From NCBI GenBank assembly GCA_030562195.1, contig CM060201.1:36190067-36254066 (forward strand): a stretch of 64,000 nucleotides of DNA, read 5' to 3'. The notes beneath the pieces are model-generated. The model saw only the letters and a list, made by a program, of their open reading frames with translations, did no database searches and was not told the origin of the DNA. The position numbers and the translations under genes are program-made. Below, piece by piece: positions 47,401 to 59,889 of the stretch. Each line of letters starts with the position of its first letter. Positions within the stretch are counted from its first letter, which is position 1. Source of the stretch: Nipponacmea schrenckii. Taxonomy: Eukaryota > Mollusca > Gastropoda > Lottiidae.

Positions 47401-48740
47401 AGCAGTCATATGTCTTTTGATATTAAGGTATTTTGTTTTATTACACATGTCATTTGACTAATTACAATGGAATTAGACACTTCTTCATTGCATCTAATTA
47501 TGGCAGCTATTCCCTTCCATAGGCCAGTCAGTGATGAAGACTCTTCATGGCCAATTTTTTTAACAGTCCACAGTGATGGTGGTCGAGCATAATTTTTGAT
47601 GAAATTGGCAGAATCCTAACCACATGGTGAATTCAGACCTGAGAATAAATCAAATAATTCCAATGTAATGGTATTTTCATGCCAAACGTAGTGACTGGCC
47701 AGTCAGTGATGAGAACTCTTCATGGCCAATTGATAAAATATGGCCAATTTTTTATCAGTCCACGCTGAAGGTGGTGGGGCATAGGTTTTGATGGGATTGG
47801 TAAGCATCCCTACCACACGTGGGGCCTTCAGACCTATGAAAATCCAAAAATTCCATTGAAATGGTATTTTCATGCCAAATTTAGCGACTGGCCAGTCAAT
47901 GATGAAGACACTTCATGGCAAATTATTTGAAAAATGACCTTTGTTTGAAAAGTCCACGCTGGTGGTGGTGGGGAATAAATTTTGAATTGGCACAAACCCA
48001 ACCAAATAGTGGCTTCTGACCTTTACGTCCCACCACCATCAGCGTGGACTGTTAAAAATTGACGACGAGCCATAACGAATCTTCATCTTTATCTGGCCAG
48101 TAACTAAACTTGGCATGGAAATACTATTATATTGGAATTTTAGATATATTCACACGTCTGAAGAAACCCTGTGGTTGGGATTTTGCAAATTCCATCAAAT
48201 TATCTGTCCCACTACCATCACTGTGGACTGTACAAAAATTGGCCATTTTGAAAACATTTCATGGTATAGGCGCCATATTTATCTCAAAATCTCACATTCC
48301 AATGAATAAAGAGTACCAAGAGTTTGATTAAAAACTTCGCTTTTTATCAAATTGGAATTCATAATAAGATTCTTTACTTTGTACACAGCCACTGGCCGGC
48401 CATAAAAATTGACCAAATAAATAGGAACGAAGCCCTAACTCAAATTAAGCAGCGCCACTTGTCGTCATAATGATAACGTTCTCATGAAATGCGAGAAATG
48501 TTTTTCAACATTTGTTCGGTTAACTTCATACGGCGTTATGAATTGGGCACTATTAGTTTGGCTTTATCGTTAATTTGTTCAGTAATATTCTTTATTCGAA
48601 TGATAAATTTTTAACAACAAATTATGAATTTAGCGAACGAATGTCAAATTAAGCGTACAAATGTTGATTTTACTGTACTAATGTTCAACACCGAATTAAG
48701 CATTAAGAATGATTAATTATGGCAGGGATTGTCTTCCATA
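44406..48740. mobile_element. 4.3-kb foldback (palindromic) DNA element
   Basis: The termini are perfect inverted repeats starting TATGGAAGACAATCCCTGCC, and the element is flanked by the 6-bp direct repeat AAATTG (44400-44405 and 48741-48746), a probable target duplication. Arms of roughly 2.1 kb run inward to a centre near 46480-46560. Arm similarity is visible throughout, including CCACTGGGAGCAGTT and the block near TTTGTGACATACATCTA. Near the centre both arms encode, in mirror orientation, a short peptide sharing Q-A-A-S-H-L-T-S-N-S (46296-46505 plus, 46661-46419 minus). No intact transposase was recognised; the superfamily is unknown. Confidence 0.8.
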
Positions 48741-49290
48741 AAATTGCAGCTTCTATTGCACCCACAATAAAATTTTGACGCGATTTTACTTAGTCAAGGA
48801 CAGTTTTTCGAAAAATTGTCAAATTCGAACTTGACCGCCGTCTTATGAATTCAAATGCTCACACAAAGTTTCTTCCAAATTATTTGAAAATTGTAGCTTT
48901 TATTGCACCCACAATCAAATTTTGAACAGATTTACTAAGTCAAGGGCAATAATTCAAAAAGCGTTCAGCGAAAAAGCGTCAATTTCGAACTTGATCGTCG
49001 TCTTATCAATTCCAATGCTCACACCAAGTTTTATCTAGATCCATTGAAAATTGTAGCTTTTATTGTGTCTGCAACAAATATAAAGGCAGGGGCCATAACT
49101 CAGAAACCGTTCACCGAAAATTCATCAAAATCGAATTTGACCGCCGCCTTTTCAATTCTAATGCTGACACCAAGTTTTATTCAAATCCATAAAAGTTGAA
49201 GCTTCTATTGTGTCTAAAACAAATGTTGACTGACGGACGGACCGACAGACGGACGAACCGATGGATAGGGGCGATGACAATATGCGTCCA
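48741..49290 (+). mobile_element. right part of the split pearl-like element
   Basis: Continues the core interrupted at 44405 (AAATTGCAGCTTCTATTGCA), with three further core copies, and ends with the ACGG tract (CTGACGGACGGACCGACAGA) and GGGGCGATGACAATATGCGT. A CA/TA microsatellite follows (49290-49312). Confidence 0.65.
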
Positions 49291-49504
49291 CACACACATA
49301 TATATATATATTGATTAAAGAAATAGAAAGTGTCTCAAAATAGGATCCAAATCAGATTGTATAAATTCTTAAAATCACGTGGTCATTTCTTATATAGAAG
49401 TGACCGATCTCATAAATAGAAGTATATTGACTTTTGTCAATTTTAGTCTTATAGAATGTTTTGTACACTGTAGATTTTGAAGAACGCAGAACGCGTATTG
49501 TAAT

Positions 49505-50425
49505 CCTTTGGATCGTTTCAGTCGGATTGTAATCTTGGGAACTTCTCTACTGGATAGTATCAGTCGGAATGTTATCTTTGGAACTTCTCCACTGGATCGT
49601 ATCAATCGGATTGTAATCTTTGGAACTTCTTCACTGGATCGTATCAGTCGGAATGTAATCTTGGGAACTTCTCTACTGGATAGTATCAATCGGATTGTAA
49701 TCTTTGGAACTTGTTCACTTTATCGTATCAGTCGGATTGTAATCTTTGGAACTTGTTCACTTTATCGTATCAGTCGGATTGTAATCTTTTGGAACTTCTT
49801 CACTGGATCGTATCAGTCGGATTGTAATCTTTGGAACTTCTCCACTGGATCGTATCAATCGGATTGTAATCTTTGGAACTTCTCCACTGGATCGTATCAG
49901 TCGGAATGTAATCTTGGGAACTTCTCTACTGGATAGTATCAATCGGATTGCAATCTTTGGAACTTCTTCACTTGATCGTATCAGTCGGATTGTAATCTTT
50001 TGGAACTTCTTCACTGGATCGTATCAGTCGGATTGTAATCTTTGGAACTTCTTCACTGAATCGTTTCAGTCGGATTGTAATCTTTGGAACTTCTTCACTG
50101 GATCGTATCAGTCGGATTGTAATCTTTGGAACTTCTTCACTGGATCGTATCAGTCGGATTGTAATCTTTGGAACTTCTTCACTGGATCGTATCAGTCGGA
50201 TTGTAATCTTTGGAACTTCTTCACCGGATCGTATCAGTCGGAATGTTATCTTTGGAACTTCTCCACTGGATCGTATCAGTCGGATTGTAATCTTTGGAAC
50301 TTCTTCACTGAATCGTATCAGTCGGATTGTAATCTTTGGAACTTCTTCACTGAATCGTATCAGTCGGATTGTAATCTTTGGAACTTCTCCATTGGATCGT
50401 TTCAGTCGGATTGTAATTTTTGGCT
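49505..50425. repeat. 42-bp minisatellite, about 22 copies
   Basis: Unit GATCGTATCAGTCGGATTGT then AATCTTTGGAACTTCTTCAC and TG, period 42 bp. Long stop-free frames on both strands (142-197 codons) are artefacts of the period. Confidence 0.95.
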
Positions 50426-53400
50426 CGTCTTTTTGTGCCTTGCATATTTCGGAAATTAAATTAGACCATATGAATTTTCTGAATATCATTATCTTTCGTA
50501 TTTCTGAAGAAAAAAGATAACTCCGTGTATTTTCTACTGACAAGCGGGGCACGGTATTCAATTAGTAACAAATTTTAACATTTAAATAAATAATTAAATT
50601 TATGAATTGAAATTGAGTAGCATCGTCCATTTACAATGTTGGCCATGTAGAGGTTTCATTCATCTCTGACTTGCCAGTGTCTAAGTTAGCGTGTCATGGT
50701 TAAATTTGTGAAATGCCCGTTGGCAAATTGATCGTCCAGGGCGGCAAGTGATATTTTTGATGGGGAAATAAGGTATGGTGTTTTAGTTGCAGTTATGACA
50801 TTTATCGGTTGTTTACATTTTCGGGATGGCATTGTCCCTCGTGTCTGAAAGGCAACATAATAATGACTCTAGATCCTTAGGAAACGACATTTTCTGACAG
50901 TTATCATGAAATGAATTGAAGTAAAATGTGAAAAGAGGAATCGGCACCAAAACGAGCCATTTCGCACCGCAACACGATAATATTCGTGAACAACTTGATA
51001 TTCATTAGAAAAAAATAAAACAAAATAGATAGAAAAACGAAGTAAAGAATAAAACTAAAATCAATATCACAAAGGGAATTAAAACAAAAACTTAAAGCTT
51101 AAAACTAAACACTAAACTATGTCATAATATACAGAAGCTTGTAATAAAAATGCAAAAACCTACTTATAAAGGTAAATGTCATTGAGTGGCAAATAAGAAA
51201 TTTGCCACTCATTGTTTTCATTAGACTTTTTTTTTGTTTTTGCATTGCGTTCTATCCAACGCACTGCTTTGTTTTCGAAATGTTTTTTTTTTTTTTGGTT
51301 TTCTTTTCGAATTCTGGTTAGAGCCCCCAGCCCAAACTACAAGTGCCACATACAAACTGTTAACATTTCTCCCGTAAATGCCGCGAGACTAAATCAGGTG
51401 AATGTGTTTTCACGCCATTTTGTCCAACCGGAAATGACGTACGACGTTATGACTAACTTTAGGTTGTTTCTCATTTGCGACGCTAGTTTTAATCGATGTG
51501 GATCGCGTTTTATTTGTTTATTAAATTCAATTTTTGTTTTCAAGATAGCAATTTAAGAATTATACATTTCCCAACTTTGTCGCTGACTTTTTTATTTTTT
51601 CATTTTTGCGTTTTTTTCAACTTCTACATTTTTATTTCGATCGATCTGAAAATTGACAGATATATAGACATTTGGATTGCGAACTATAATTAATTTTCAA
51701 AACTTTGATCTCACTTCCGGTTTTGATGTTATTTGCTTTTTAAGTTGAATTATGCACTTCCGGATTAATGGAATAATGAAGATAATTGAACAATTTATTT
51801 TGTAATTACCTACAAATGTCTATTTAATGATGCTAAATTAAAAAAATCCTTACCGGAAGTAACGGATCAGCCTCCATATTGATATGACTTACTTTTGTAA
51901 AACTCCAAATGGAGCCTCAGGGTTAAATCTAATTGCATAATTTTAGATTTTCTCTAAACAACAATCGATTGCGCAAAAAAATATGCGAAGTAATTTTTGA
52001 ATTTCGATTTTCCTTTTTTTTTAATTTCCGGTTGAAATTTTTCAGTAATTATCAAAAAATTTAAAAGATCATATTTCGTGACCTTGACCTTTGGTGACCT
52101 TTTGACCTGAACAAAAGTTATTGTCCTTAAAAACCCTTTTGTTGTCCGATGTTCACTTCCTGTTTTGCAGCCAATTGAAAATCACGAGTTCGAACTTTAA
52201 AGAGCTTTATCACGTGAATTTACATAGGACAGAATTTCTTACATATTCTTTTTACGCCTAATCTCATCTCCCAAATTAATATATCACACTTGGTATTTTA
52301 ATCAAAATTGAGCGTTTAAAAATTTCAAAATTTTGTTATTTCTTCTATACTAACTGTGCGTGTTTTCCTTAAATCGAAATAGGGTCTCGGGGGATAATTC
52401 GATTTGTGTTATTTTGATGTATATATAATCTATAACCGATCGCCGAAATATATATGGAAACCGATTATTGAATTTTGATATTGATTTTTTTTTTAAGCAG
52501 CAATAATGTACAGTTGAGTGGAATAGTGGTCTAAGGGACACAACTCTATAAAATACACTCATAAAAGTGTAAAGCCGGGCTGTTAATTTGATATCTCCTT
52601 GGCCTTTACATTGGCAACTCGCCACAAATTGCAGGATCTAATGTTCCTTCTACCTAAATTAACATAGATGTTAAATAATAAATAAACAGATTAAAAGTAT
52701 TAACGGTCTGGAAAGTTTATGAAATCCGAAATCAATTTATAATCTCAATTAAGGTCCCTTAGACCACGAATTGTTTTTTTTTGACGTTTTGTAAAACACC
52801 TTTCTCAACATCTAAGAGAAACGATGCAAAAATAACAAATTTTTTATCCCCCTTAAAAGCTTCAGTGCCGTTATGCGTACGGCTCTAGTTTAGAAAAATG
52901 CGATAAGATAATGGGAATAGAAAATGAATATTTATAAACAAAATTTTTATGCATCGGAAGTTAGAAATTGCATAATAATAATTGAATAATTGCATAACGT
53001 TGTTGCTAATTATCCGATCGCTCTGAAAATTACAGAATATAGAGAAGTCGCCTAATAGAAATAAAAAGACATCATAAAAATTTTTCTACCACTTCCGGTT
53101 TTTGCGTGAGATCTTCCGGTTTTTCAAAACGACGTTGGGTAACCCAACCTCCGATGTATGTAAGAAATGAGTACACAAGGTATACAAATGAACTATCCTT
53201 TTTGTATTTGTCAACAAACAGGATACATTTTTACCTAAACCGGTATTTGCTTCGGTGCCCTCAAGCGGATTAGGCGAGGAAAATGTTTCTCCACACGGCA
53301 TTTTCTGTTTTCACATGCTCACCGACTTAATTGAAAGAGTTTATTTCTGAGAGATTCAAAATAGAAAATCTGATGCTAAAAGTTTGTTTTAAATCCTTTG

Positions 53401-53484
53401 CGTAAAATTACATAAACAATTTATCTACAGCTAGATTCACAATCGATTACCAATAATTAGAATGAAATAAATGAAGTTTTACGT
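50426..53484. other. gene-poor AT-rich region with clustered ETS-like and hormone-receptor-like words
   Basis: No gene recognised. ACCGGAA/TTCCGG words recur at about 51432, 51716, 51767, 51855, 52026, 53092 and 53114. A run of TGACCT half sites lies at about 52078-52110. Confidence 0.45.
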
Positions 53485-53640
53485 CCTACTCTTCTGCACC
53501 TTATGGGCTGATGAAGACTGGCAACGTTATGCAGTGTGAAATGAGGGAAATTATGCCAGGACAGCAGCATTAGCATACACTGCGATTTCAAACTGTCGAG
53601 GACACCCTTTAGCACAAGGGGTCTCGGTTTATCGAGGAGA
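53485..53640 (-). mobile_element. SINE-like dispersed repeat, minus orientation
   Basis: On the plus strand it reads CTTCTGCACCTTATGGGCTG, GAAATGAGGGAAATTATGCC and AGGACAGCAGCATTAGC. Followed about 200 bp later by AACTGCGCGCCAATAAAGAT. A diverged copy of the same combination lies at 54063-54375. Confidence 0.65.
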
Positions 53641-54062
53641 CTCGAATGTATGGGCTATCAGTTATAAATAATTCCATCTCTGCGTCAGTTTATTTTTTAC
53701 TTCTCACTCTACACAGTGAACGGACGGACCTACATGGTTGCCGATAAATACATGAACAAAATACTGAACGCATGAATCAATATCTAAACTCATTATTTTT
53801 ATATGTTACAATTTTTTACATTCTTCTAAAATAGTTTTTTTTTAATAACTGCGCGCCAATAAAGATTAAAGGGATAATAGGCGTTAGAATACACGCGTCC
53901 TACGGCTTATATTTGTGTTTCATATTGACTATTAGTTAAATAAGTATGCATCCCACACTTTACCAAATTTTAAAAAGCCACAATAAAAATATATTCGGAA
54001 TTTTAAAAAAAAGTGAGCCAGACGATGATTCCATTAATTTGAGAAAAAAATGAAGTCTGAAA

Positions 54063-54185
54063 CATCCTACTCAAAACTCATTTGGGTGGAAGATCAACTT
54101 TATGCGGTGAAATGAGGGAAAACCCACAGTTAGATACACTCCCGATTTAAATACTGTAGGACAACTTTGCACAATCTCTTTATGG
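54063..54185 (-). mobile_element. diverged SINE-like repeat in a duplicated block
   Basis: Weaker copy (ATCCTACTCAAAACTCATTT, GCGGTGAAATGAGGGAAAAC, CTCCCGATTTAAATACTGTA). It is followed by the same AACTGCGCGCCAATAAAGAT word (about 54352), so the region 53485-53865 seems to be duplicated here. Confidence 0.5.
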
Positions 54186-54879
54186 ATGGCTCAAGCGTAT
54201 ATATGATTAACATAATTCATTCTGCGTCAGTTTTTTTTATTCGGATTTAAAGGAGGGATTTTGATAAATAGGTAAAAAATTTTAACGATGGATAATTTTA
54301 CTCATTTTTTTTGTCCTAAATTTGTTGAATTTTTTAAAATTTTTATTTAATAACTGCGCGCCAATAAAGATTAATGAAGAAATGAAAGAAGGCGAGAAAA
54401 ATATTCCTCTCATACGAGAAAAAGAGGGAAATTCCTCGTTTTTTTCCTAGGGGGGAAAGGGAGAGAAATCATCGCTTTCTCACCTTTTCCTCGCTTATTT
54501 GTGTTGAGAATTTTGGCTAGACTCGAGTGTTCGTTATTTCAAGTATCCTCAAGCCTCTCTGACAAACCGGATCTTAAACATATTCCGGGTCCTATTTACC
54601 CTGGTACAGGTACAGGCTGAGATCTAGATTAGACAAAGACCTAAACCAGGTGAAGAACCAGTTAATAAAGTTGATACTGCTGCATGAAACATGATATATT
54701 CTACAGAAAAAAAGACAAAAGTTTAGGCACAAAGCAGACAATCAAATGATAAAAATTGAATATATTTCAAATCCAACATCCAAAAAAAAACAAAGAGCAT
54801 TGCTTAAAAAACTTTTGAAAGCATAGGATGAAATTAGATATAGGATTGAATTCCAATAAGAATTTAGAAAACCAAATAT

Positions 54880-55025
54880 TATTTAAAAGTTAAAGTATTT
54901 GATAAAGATGATATATGGTCAGCCGATTTAATTAATATGCCACCTGAAAGATGATTATAAATATTGTTTAACAGTTATAGATTTATATACAAGGTATGTT
55001 TGGGTATTTCCATTGATAAATATAT
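54880..55025 (+). pseudogene. decayed integrase-core fragment (Polinton/Maverick-like)
   Basis: Frame 1 reads F-D-K-D-D-I-W-S-A-D-L-I-N-M. After a stop and a frame change it continues Y-C-L-T-V-I-D-L-Y-T-R-Y-V-W-V-F-P-L. This resembles an integrase core (W-x-x-D-L, then Y-x-L-T-V-I-D-x-x-x-R-Y), and the D-L-x-D-M-like ending favours Polinton-type integrases over LTR elements. It is broken by stops and a frameshift. No flanking terminal repeats were found. Confidence 0.5.
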
Positions 55026-56160
55026 AATATTATATAATAAAATATCCATAAATTAAAGAATCGCTATTAATTTTCGAGACAGAAAAACTTGTCACTCATC
55101 GAGATAAAAAGAGAAAGAATTGATATAAAAATTATTATATTGTCATCATACCAACAACACCCCCCCCCTCGCCCTTTTCCCCTTCGTTTATTCTACGAGA
55201 CTTTAGAAATAATGTTCGCTCTGAAGTATTAACGGGTGAAGAATGGATTTCAAGGATTGATTATTGTTGGAATATTTAAAACTTGATTCTGGTCTGTCAT
55301 GAATTTGTTCTCGAGTATAATACACTCTCTTCCTATTCTCTATCGCTTACTTATCTTTATTCATCCAGGGGGAGATTGGATGACATGGATGAATAAGCTA
55401 TAAGTGAGATATAACTACTAGGAAACCCATTTCGGAATGGCATGTTTCCAAAGTTTGATATCTTTAAACTGTTGAAATTCTCCTTCTTCTGGAATAATTA
55501 ATACAACAAAACATTGCAAAACGCATCAAAATGGCTTCCTTGACCCCCAAAAAATCTGGGATTCACCAATTCACCAATTCATTTGCCACCTGTTTCAATA
55601 TTATTTCGCAAAATTCAACCTTCTATAACTTTTTCCAGCAATCTCGTCCAATACGTTACAATACTTGGTTTCTGTACACAAATTAAATACAGCATGGCCG
55701 TGAAAATTTTGTCAAAATGAAAGTAGACCACTACCGGATATCAACATCCATTTGACTGTCACAGTACACAAAACCACCATCTAGAAATAACCTTCCGCCA
55801 ATAAGTTATTTCAGCAATTCTGACAGAAAATGCAATTTCCGACATCAAATTCCAAATCTAGACCGAAAATTAGGCAAAAATAGGCATGCAAAACCCACAA
55901 AAAGGAAGGGAGAAAGAGGAATTCTAAAAGCAACACGGACTACAAATGTTTCATTAAATAAAATGTTTTTGTGGTCCCTCCCTCTCCCAAAATCTAATAA
56001 TGAATTACTTCCCTTTAGCTAGTAAAATTTAAATTTATATCTTGTAACCAAGAGGTGTAGGCAATTCAGTAAGGATTAAAAAGTCACTGATGACATTGTC
56101 GGTCATAAAAGGACCTTATCTCTAAGAATGGACATATATTTAAAAAATTCTTGTGGGGTT
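55026..56160. other. AT-rich spacer
   Basis: No gene recognised. A poly-C run lies at about 55158-55168, and a small inverted repeat at about 55344-55418 (TTATTCATCCA paired with TGGATGAATAA). Confidence 0.4.
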
Positions 56161-56400
56161 CTAAAGCACAGCGGTTAGAGCGTTGGTTCTTTATGTCATG
56201 ACGTCTTTTGTATGTATACGTTGAAAATGTCGGACGTGAGTTCTAATTACTATCGGTGTGTGAAAGTCCGATGACCTTGAATAAGTCATCTTCACTCACA
56301 ATTCCAGTCCACCCAGCTGTAAATGGGTACGGATAATCCCGGAAAGATCAATGCCAAGAGGTCTGGCCAAAGACCATCTGGTAGAAAGGATCATTAACTG
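56161..56400 (+). mobile_element. tRNA-derived SINE
   Basis: The head resembles a tRNA A box (GCACAGCGGTTAGAGCG), with a degenerate B box (GACGTGAGTTCTAATTAC). The body is GTCCGATGACCTTGAATAAG, CAGTCCACCCAGCTGTAAAT and CATCTGGTAGAAAGGATC. A minus-strand copy is at 60450-60660 and a fragment at 13868-13900. Confidence 0.7.
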
Positions 56401-59400
56401 TAGACCTAAGTAGTTATCCTGGTAAAATGTAGTTTGGTTCTTTCCTTATTTCTTTTTTTTTTGGTCAATAAAAGTATATTCCGCTGAACCAGATGTCATG
56501 ACTAAATGATAGACTCCCTCAGACAAATATTTAAGGACGAACTATTATTGTTAAAGCAATGTTCAACTCATACGGAATTATTCAGTTTAAGTCCACTAAT
56601 GAACAAAGACTGATTTTGTTTAAAACTTGCCATTTTGTTGTCATCCTGAAAGGTAGTTTACCTTTAAGTCATTTAAACAGTGTTATATTGATAAGATTTA
56701 GGATTCCCGGTCTAATACCTATGCTATTTTGGATATTTCGGCTCTCTTCTCTCTCTGGCTTACGTCGCGACCACTGATTGAGTTAGAACCATACTTGAAA
56801 GTTTCGAGTCTGATATAAGTCGAGATAAATCTACGTATGTTACAGACCCCCGACAGGCGAAAACAAAGAGGCTAATTTCGCCGTTATAGCAGGAGAGCTA
56901 GGTCGAGTTATTTTTTCAAAATCGGGTACAAAATGTTAACTATGCCTGGTGTTACCCTCCCCCCCCCTCCCCTGCCAATCTTGCGTTTGGAAGTACTATG
57001 GCTATGAAAAAGTAAATATTTGGATTTAAATTCAAATTTTACCAAGGCGGAAAAGGACAGTCACCTAGCTCTCCTATTCCTGGCAAAATATCTTACAACC
57101 CACAATGCAATGCTTGGCCCGTTTTCATTGGACTATATCGTTTGTGCGTCGCTATATTGCATACTGATGTGAATAGACATCATCACACTGGCAAGGTAAA
57201 CTAAAACATGTACGAACATTGTCAAAATGCTAAGAAAATATTTGTCAAGTATACTGCTGGGTTTACTTCACTTGCACATATAACACGATCCTTCTTATTA
57301 CACACAGACGTTGCATTATCGACATTTGTTATAAGAGATAGCATTTAAAAAAAAAACGATTAAACTGAATTTTCTCATTTTTATTTACAAATTCTGCACA
57401 GAAAAAACATATCTACATAGATAATCGTTATTTAATTATATGCATAATAGCACATATTGGCCTTGCTGTCAACATCATAAAATATATATATAACACGTAA
57501 CATGAAAAACATGTACAGAACAATAAAATATTAAATATGAATGCACATAGACATTAGTTGTCTTTCCTTAAAAAAATAAATATGGGCGTATCTTGGGAAG
57601 GCTTGGGAAAGAAAAGATGAGGGAAAAAGGAAGGGTGTGATTGTAAAGATGAGAGATGTCGCTCTGTTTTTCATTAGGCACAAAAGTTTTGGGGGAGAGG
57701 AGAGAGAGAGAGACGTGTGTGGGGGGGGGGGGTGTCATGGTCCAATTCATCCCATGAATACGCTACTGATTGTGTTATTTTCAACTGCCCGAAACCGTTT
57801 ACCTCTTATTAACGGTAACAATCATTCTTGGTCTGGTGTGAACCAAGTACTAGTATATAGATGTGACCACAACAAACCGAAACAAAAAACACTAACAATA
57901 TCTCATTAATTTGATATTTATTATGAATCGTAAAATATCGATACCAGGTTTACGATATTATATAATATCAACTTTGCGTGGTAGTATGGAAAAAGTGCTA
58001 GAGAATGACACAAACAGGCGTCAATATGAGTCAATGGTTATCTGGAATCTTTCAAGACCAATTTTTATCGCGGAATATTCAGAATGTTATAACATGACAA
58101 TGCCAGATGCTGAAATAAGAAAATGGTTAAGCTGGTGCCAATAGATGGCGATAATATGAAATGAGTTCAGGGTTGCTAATTATAATAATTTCTAATTAAT
58201 AATGATTTGAATTCAAGATTTCAGATGATTAATAAGAAAAAACACAGAACGTTACAAGAATACTTCCTATTCGAATGAACATAACATTCAAATTCTCAAA
58301 TACAGAATTTCTTTTATATAGGCACCAGTTAAGTCTAACTGATAAATATATACTTTCATTGACAAAGTTTAAACAATCATATTTATCTACATTCTAAAAG
58401 GTAGCATTCCTTTAATTCTCTCAATAAAAAAGGGAGATAATCATCAACTATAAATGTGAATTGAAATTTGCAGAAAAACAAACCATATTCAATCTGTTTA
58501 GATTCAATCAAAATACTTTTTACAAATATCATGCTAATTATTTACAAATATCTTAGATTAATATATCCCTGATCGTTAAAAAAACATTATTTTTTACTTT
58601 ATATAATTAATGGAGAAACGAAACTGCTTCACGAATCACGAAGTGATTTCAAGGCACCGGTGGCTTTAAAATTCGTTAAAGATAGGTTCAAGCTCTCATG
58701 TAAACAAGCATAGGTCTAAATATTTTATAAATGTGCGAAAATTCAAGATGTTTACATGGTTCGCCAAAAGGTTACATGAGCTCCTAACCCTGTCTTCCAA
58801 TTACAAAGTGTGATAAAAAATGCCCCAAATCTCCTAATCCTATGGGAAGGATCGGGTTAGAGTTACACCATGTTGCCCTTTAATAATAAAAACAATCGCG
58901 TAAAAATTAAAATGTGTACAATCCAATGTGCCTTTCGTTCCATCGTCTTTGTTCCACCTCGTAGTTTTAAGGTTTCGGATGACACTTCGTTAAAACCACC
59001 ACCACTTTCAGATACATTTAAAACTAATGTTCTTCTGAAACATATTATATCTATCCGAATTTCCTTTAATCACTATCCATTTCGACCACCGAAATCAATA
59101 ATCAATCACATGGAAACATTATAGGCGGAAATACAAGTTGTAGGCTAACGGTACGAAGTAAGTTCAGGAACACTAATTCTTTACATTAACCAGTAGTATT
59201 TCAACCTGTCTTCCTCAACAAGATTCCTAACAATTGGAAACCCAACAACTTCTCTACGCCGGCTCACATGCTTCAGATGCTATCAAAATAGCCTTCAAAA
59301 GTATTTAGGAAGACAATTTAGTGATCCATAAAAAGAGGAATCGATAAGGAACGTCTCCACACTCCACTACGGTTACTCGACTAGTTAGTCTGAGTACCAT

Positions 59401-59889
59401 TAGGACAATGATAAAATAATGAGCAAAATGTAATAAAATCACAGTATATAATTGGTTTCTTCTCGATTAGTAAATCCATTGATACTAATCATAATAAATT
59501 AAGGTCAAATAACGTCACCTTGTCTTACTCCGCTTTCATCACAGTCGAGTTAATTCCTGAAATTTATAATATGATTTAAAATTTGACGTTCCTTAAAGCC
59601 ATCCGTTCAATCAATCGTACCTTACTTTCAGAGACTAAATTAGTAGGAAAAGCTTATCAGTAGTATCAGTGTTATTCATCGTCGGAATTTTTAACCCCCT
59701 CTTTACGAAAATTCCTAAATAACAAATATAAAATGCCTATGTGTCCAATGAATGTCGAAGCAGAAGTACTGTAGCAGTACATCAGTGATTTCTAATCCAA
59801 TATGGTCACATGATGCCACTGTTATTACAATAATTTTTGACGTATGTTGTCAATGTTTGAGAGAAATTTACGAAAGGGAGACAACTTAC
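56401..59889. other. gene-poor region; may contain the unlocated 3' end of the Hv1 gene
   Basis: Contains a SINE fragment (57080-57150), a GA/G-run microsatellite (57690-57735) and several short open frames without recognisable features. The proton-channel gene on the minus strand exits its last recognised exon at a donor (59889), so at least one 3' exon should lie in this stretch, but I could not identify it. Confidence 0.45.

Noticed and set aside
49390..50561. Long frames on both strands of the 42-bp array
   Set aside because: Period is a multiple of three; open on both strands and in several frames; no homology.
57911..58144. 77-codon plus-strand open frame
   Set aside because: No recognisable motif, no good splice or promoter context, and length within chance expectation.
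58870..59124. 84-codon plus-strand open frame
   Set aside because: No motif or homology; low-complexity AT-rich surroundings.
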